A stretch of 34,421 nucleotides of DNA from Coriobacteriales bacterium. GTDB lineage: Bacteria; Actinomycetota; Coriobacteriia; Coriobacteriales; Atopobiaceae. Positions 32,360-34,421 of the stretch are shown here, piece after piece (position 1 is the stretch's first letter; each line of letters starts with the position of its first letter). The stretch is from contig JAUNJR010000008.1 of assembly GCA_030533135.1 (NCBI GenBank), forward strand, positions 1 to 34,421, written 5' to 3'. The position numbers were made by a program, and so were the translations under genes. The notes beneath the pieces are model-generated. The model worked only from the letters and a program-made list of their open reading frames with translations, was not told the origin of the DNA and searched no databases.

Positions 32360-34408
32360 ATGAGAAGAGTCGTCACGATGGTGATGGCTCTTCTTGTCAT
32401 GCTGGGCGTTCCCCATGGCGTGGCGCGCGCGGCATCTGATGAGGCTCGTATCCACGTGCTGACGTTCTCAAACTATGAAGAGGCCATCATAGTCGAGAGC
32501 GACGGTCGGTTTGGCATCGTGGACTCGGGCGAAGATGATGATGCCCCCGATGGAAGCGATAAGCGATATCCCTTCCGGACGGGGACGTACGTCGGGGCTG
32601 GCCATACTGCTGAGTTCATCTCATATCTGCAAAGCCTCGGTGCCACGTCGGACAATGTCGAGTTCTATATCGGGACTCACGCCCATAGCGATCATGTGGG
32701 CTCTGCAGACGAGGTGATTCGTGCGTTCTCTCCGGAACGTGTGTACACGCCCGACTATCGAGATAGCTATATCTATGATTCCGCACGGCTTTGGGACAAC
32801 CAATACAACTTTGATCGGATGGCCGAAGCTGCGCAGGAGGTCGGAGCTTCCTTCATCACGAGCTTGTCGTATGACGCACCGGTAGATCCAGGTGACGGCG
32901 ATACGGGTTACCCCTCCTTCGATCTTGGTTCTGCCGAAATAACCATCATGAACTGGGAGAACCATCCGCTTTCAAAAGGGGCTTATTCAGACGCGAACGA
33001 CTATTGCTGGGGCGTTCTCGTGTCCTGTGGGGGAAGCACCGCCTTTCTCGCTGCTGACATCAACAATTATGGTGGTGACGAGGATAGGCTTGCGTCGCAG
33101 CTTGGTCACGTCGATGTGCTGACACTGGCACACCATGGATCGTATGGTTCTAACTCGGGTGGATTTCTGAATGCCCTTTCACCTGGTTATGCAGTCCAGA
33201 CCGCTCCTTTCTCTGAGATGCCCTCGGCAACGGTTAACACGCTCCTCTCGTTGGGAAGTCACATCTACGTTGCTCCGGAATGCGCGGAACAAGGCAAGAG
33301 AGCCATTGTTATAACCTTGTCAAGTGATGGCGTTGCTGCCGACGCTTTGACAAGTCCGTCGACCATGACGTTTAGGGAGAGTTGTGGCTCTTTTGACGCG
33401 GTTGCCTTTGTTGATGGTGCCCCAACCTCATATGAAGGCACATGGACTTCCCCAAAGGGCCGCGTGTATTACTTTGACAACAGCCCTTACGGAGAACTCG
33501 ACAGCTCGCCCGGTGCTTCTACCACCAATGGGTGGAACCACAACAGGCGTGGTTGGTGGTGGAGAAACTCCGACGGCACCTATCCCACGAATTGCTGGAA
33601 GCTGATTGCGGGGAAGTGGTACTACTTCAACGCCTCTGGCTATATGATGACCGGTTGGCTCAAGTATTCCCGGTACTGGTACTATCTCGATGCCTCCGGG
33701 GCCATGGCAACAGGGTGGCGAAAGGTCGATGGTTCTTGGTATTACCTAGACGCCTCACGTGGCGGGGCCATGGTGACGGGATTTTTCACCATTGGCTCGA
33801 AACGCTATGTGGCAAGGCCTGATGGCGTGTGTCCGGTATCTGGCTGGGTGAGGCAAGGCTACAGCTGGTTCTTTACCTCGCCTTCATGCACCATCGTTAC
33901 CGGCTGGGCCAAGTCAGGAAAGTCGTGGTACTACCTTGACCCTTCCAACGGCGGTGCTATGGTCACGGGCTGGATTAAGGTAAAGAACATCTGGTACTAC
34001 CTTGACCCTTCCAACGGCGGTGCCATGACGACCGGCTGGAAGAAGTTCGATGGCAGCTGGTACTGGTTTAACGCGTCGGGCGTGAGGCAAAAGGGCTGGG
34101 CCAAGGTGGGCAAGTCGTGGTATTACCTTGATCCCGCCCATGATGGAGCTATGGTAATAGGCTGGCTCAAGGAAAAGAGCGCCTGGTATTACCTCAACTC
34201 CTCGGGTGCCATGGTAACTGGCTGGAAGAAGCTCGATGGCAACTGGTACTGGTTCAATGCATCAGGTGTCGCGCAAAAGGGCTGGGCCAAGATCGGTGGT
34301 TCGTGGTACTGGTTTGACAGCGACAGAAAGATGCTGGCAAACGGGTGGACCCCCGATGGCTGCTACGTCAACGCAAACGGTGCGTGGGTCAAGGGCAAGA
34401 CTCGATAG
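32360..34408 (+). CDS. Secreted MBL-fold hydrolase with choline-binding-type repeats (Pce/CbpE-like architecture)
   Basis: A 682-residue exported protein. A signal peptide (about 1-24, ending GVARA) precedes a metallo-beta-lactamase-fold domain (about 27-330). Metal ligands are readable: THAHSDH with His107, His109, Asp111 and His112, then Asp233 in AADINNYGG, and His258-His259 in LAHHGSYG. From about residue 360 to the end there are aromatic choline-binding-type repeats, including one Cys-pair module (about 33797-33905), closed by TPDGCYVNANGAW. The pneumococcal phosphocholine esterase Pce has the same MBL-plus-repeat layout. The LAHHGS motif also resembles ComEC-type MBL domains, so phosphodiesterase or nuclease activity cannot be ruled out. 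AAGGA precedes the ATG at 32360; a GTG at 32330 would spoil the signal peptide. Confidence 0.88.
   Translation: MRRVVTMVMALLVMLGVPHGVARAASDEARIHVLTFSNYEEAIIVESDGRFGIVDSGEDDDAPDGSDKRYPFRTGTYVGAGHTAEFISYLQSLGATSDNVEFYIGTHAHSDHVGSADEVIRAFSPERVYTPDYRDSYIYDSARLWDNQYNFDRMAEAAQEVGASFITSLSYDAPVDPGDGDTGYPSFDLGSAEITIMNWENHPLSKGAYSDANDYCWGVLVSCGGSTAFLAADINNYGGDEDRLASQLGHVDVLTLAHHGSYGSNSGGFLNALSPGYAVQTAPFSEMPSATVNTLLSLGSHIYVAPECAEQGKRAIVITLSSDGVAADALTSPSTMTFRESCGSFDAVAFVDGAPTSYEGTWTSPKGRVYYFDNSPYGELDSSPGASTTNGWNHNRRGWWWRNSDGTYPTNCWKLIAGKWYYFNASGYMMTGWLKYSRYWYYLDASGAMATGWRKVDGSWYYLDASRGGAMVTGFFTIGSKRYVARPDGVCPVSGWVRQGYSWFFTSPSCTIVTGWAKSGKSWYYLDPSNGGAMVTGWIKVKNIWYYLDPSNGGAMTTGWKKFDGSWYWFNASGVRQKGWAKVGKSWYYLDPAHDGAMVIGWLKEKSAWYYLNSSGAMVTGWKKLDGNWYWFNASGVAQKGWAKIGGSWYWFDSDRKMLANGWTPDGCYVNANGAWVKGKTR
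33430..34405 (+). repeat. Choline-binding-type repeat tract of the MBL-fold protein
   Basis: About 320 codons of aromatic repeats. Several units have the longer form ending WYYLDPSNGGAM-V/T-TGW, with nearly identical copies around 33925-33975 and 33985-34035, a sign of recent unit duplication. Confidence 0.85.
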
Positions 34409-34421
34409 CCGACCCCCCGGT

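Overview
The window looks like a cell-envelope island from a high-GC Gram-positive bacterium. The most likely placement is an anaerobic actinobacterium of the class Coriobacteriia (Olsenella/Atopobiaceae-like). This is inferred from the G+C-rich coding sequence, the GTG/TTG starts with strong GGAGG sites, ArgR, a class A PBP with an acidic tail, and exported proteins with long choline-binding-type repeats. No rRNA, tRNA, CRISPR array, transposase or integrase was seen. No gene-free stretch exceeds 300 bases.

Layout. (1) 1-4600, housekeeping flank: the 3' end of a phosphohexomutase, a membrane-anchored C39-like protein whose expected catalytic Cys is Ser, argR, and a class A PBP. (2) 4705-7950: a GT2 glycosyltransferase, divergent from a secreted GH25 lysozyme with a long repeat tail. 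(3) 8130-12021: a three-domain protein (winged helix, nucleotidyltransferase, choline-kinase-like), a BCCT transporter, and a TagD-like glycerol-3-phosphate cytidylyltransferase. Two identical 10-bp palindromes sit just upstream of the three-domain gene. (4) 12081-18893, surface glycan assembly: three LicD-family phosphotransferases, a Wzx-like flippase, a GT4, and a GT2/DUF2304 pair. (5) 18984-25765, a Dlt-like acylation set: carrier protein, adenylating ligase, SGNH esterase-like protein and MBOAT acyltransferase, with a repeat-only exported protein on the opposite strand between carrier and ligase. (6) 25939-30964: a large multi-spanning protein and two probable glycosyltransferases. (7) 31085-34408: tyrS, then a secreted metallo-beta-lactamase-fold hydrolase with the same kind of repeat tail.

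How the genes may work together (inference). The BCCT protein imports choline. The fusion protein phosphorylates it and activates it to CDP-choline. One or more LicD proteins place phosphocholine (and perhaps glycerol phosphate from CDP-glycerol) on a lipid-linked or exported glycan built by the glycosyltransferases and moved by the flippase. The repeat-tailed lysozyme, the repeat-only protein and the MBL-fold hydrolase then dock on the phosphocholine. The hydrolase resembles the pneumococcal phosphocholine esterase Pce in architecture and could trim the decoration. The Dlt-like set would add an ester-linked acyl or aminoacyl group to the same or another polymer. This is a full write, read and erase arrangement for a choline-decorated wall, with a possible built-in regulator in the CDP-choline enzyme.

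Several starts were moved from the longest open frame to positions with better ribosome binding sites; the reasons are given per gene. The short intergenic stretches at 1700-1937 and 5722-5910 are divergent promoter regions. Beyond the items listed, nothing convincing was seen in them.
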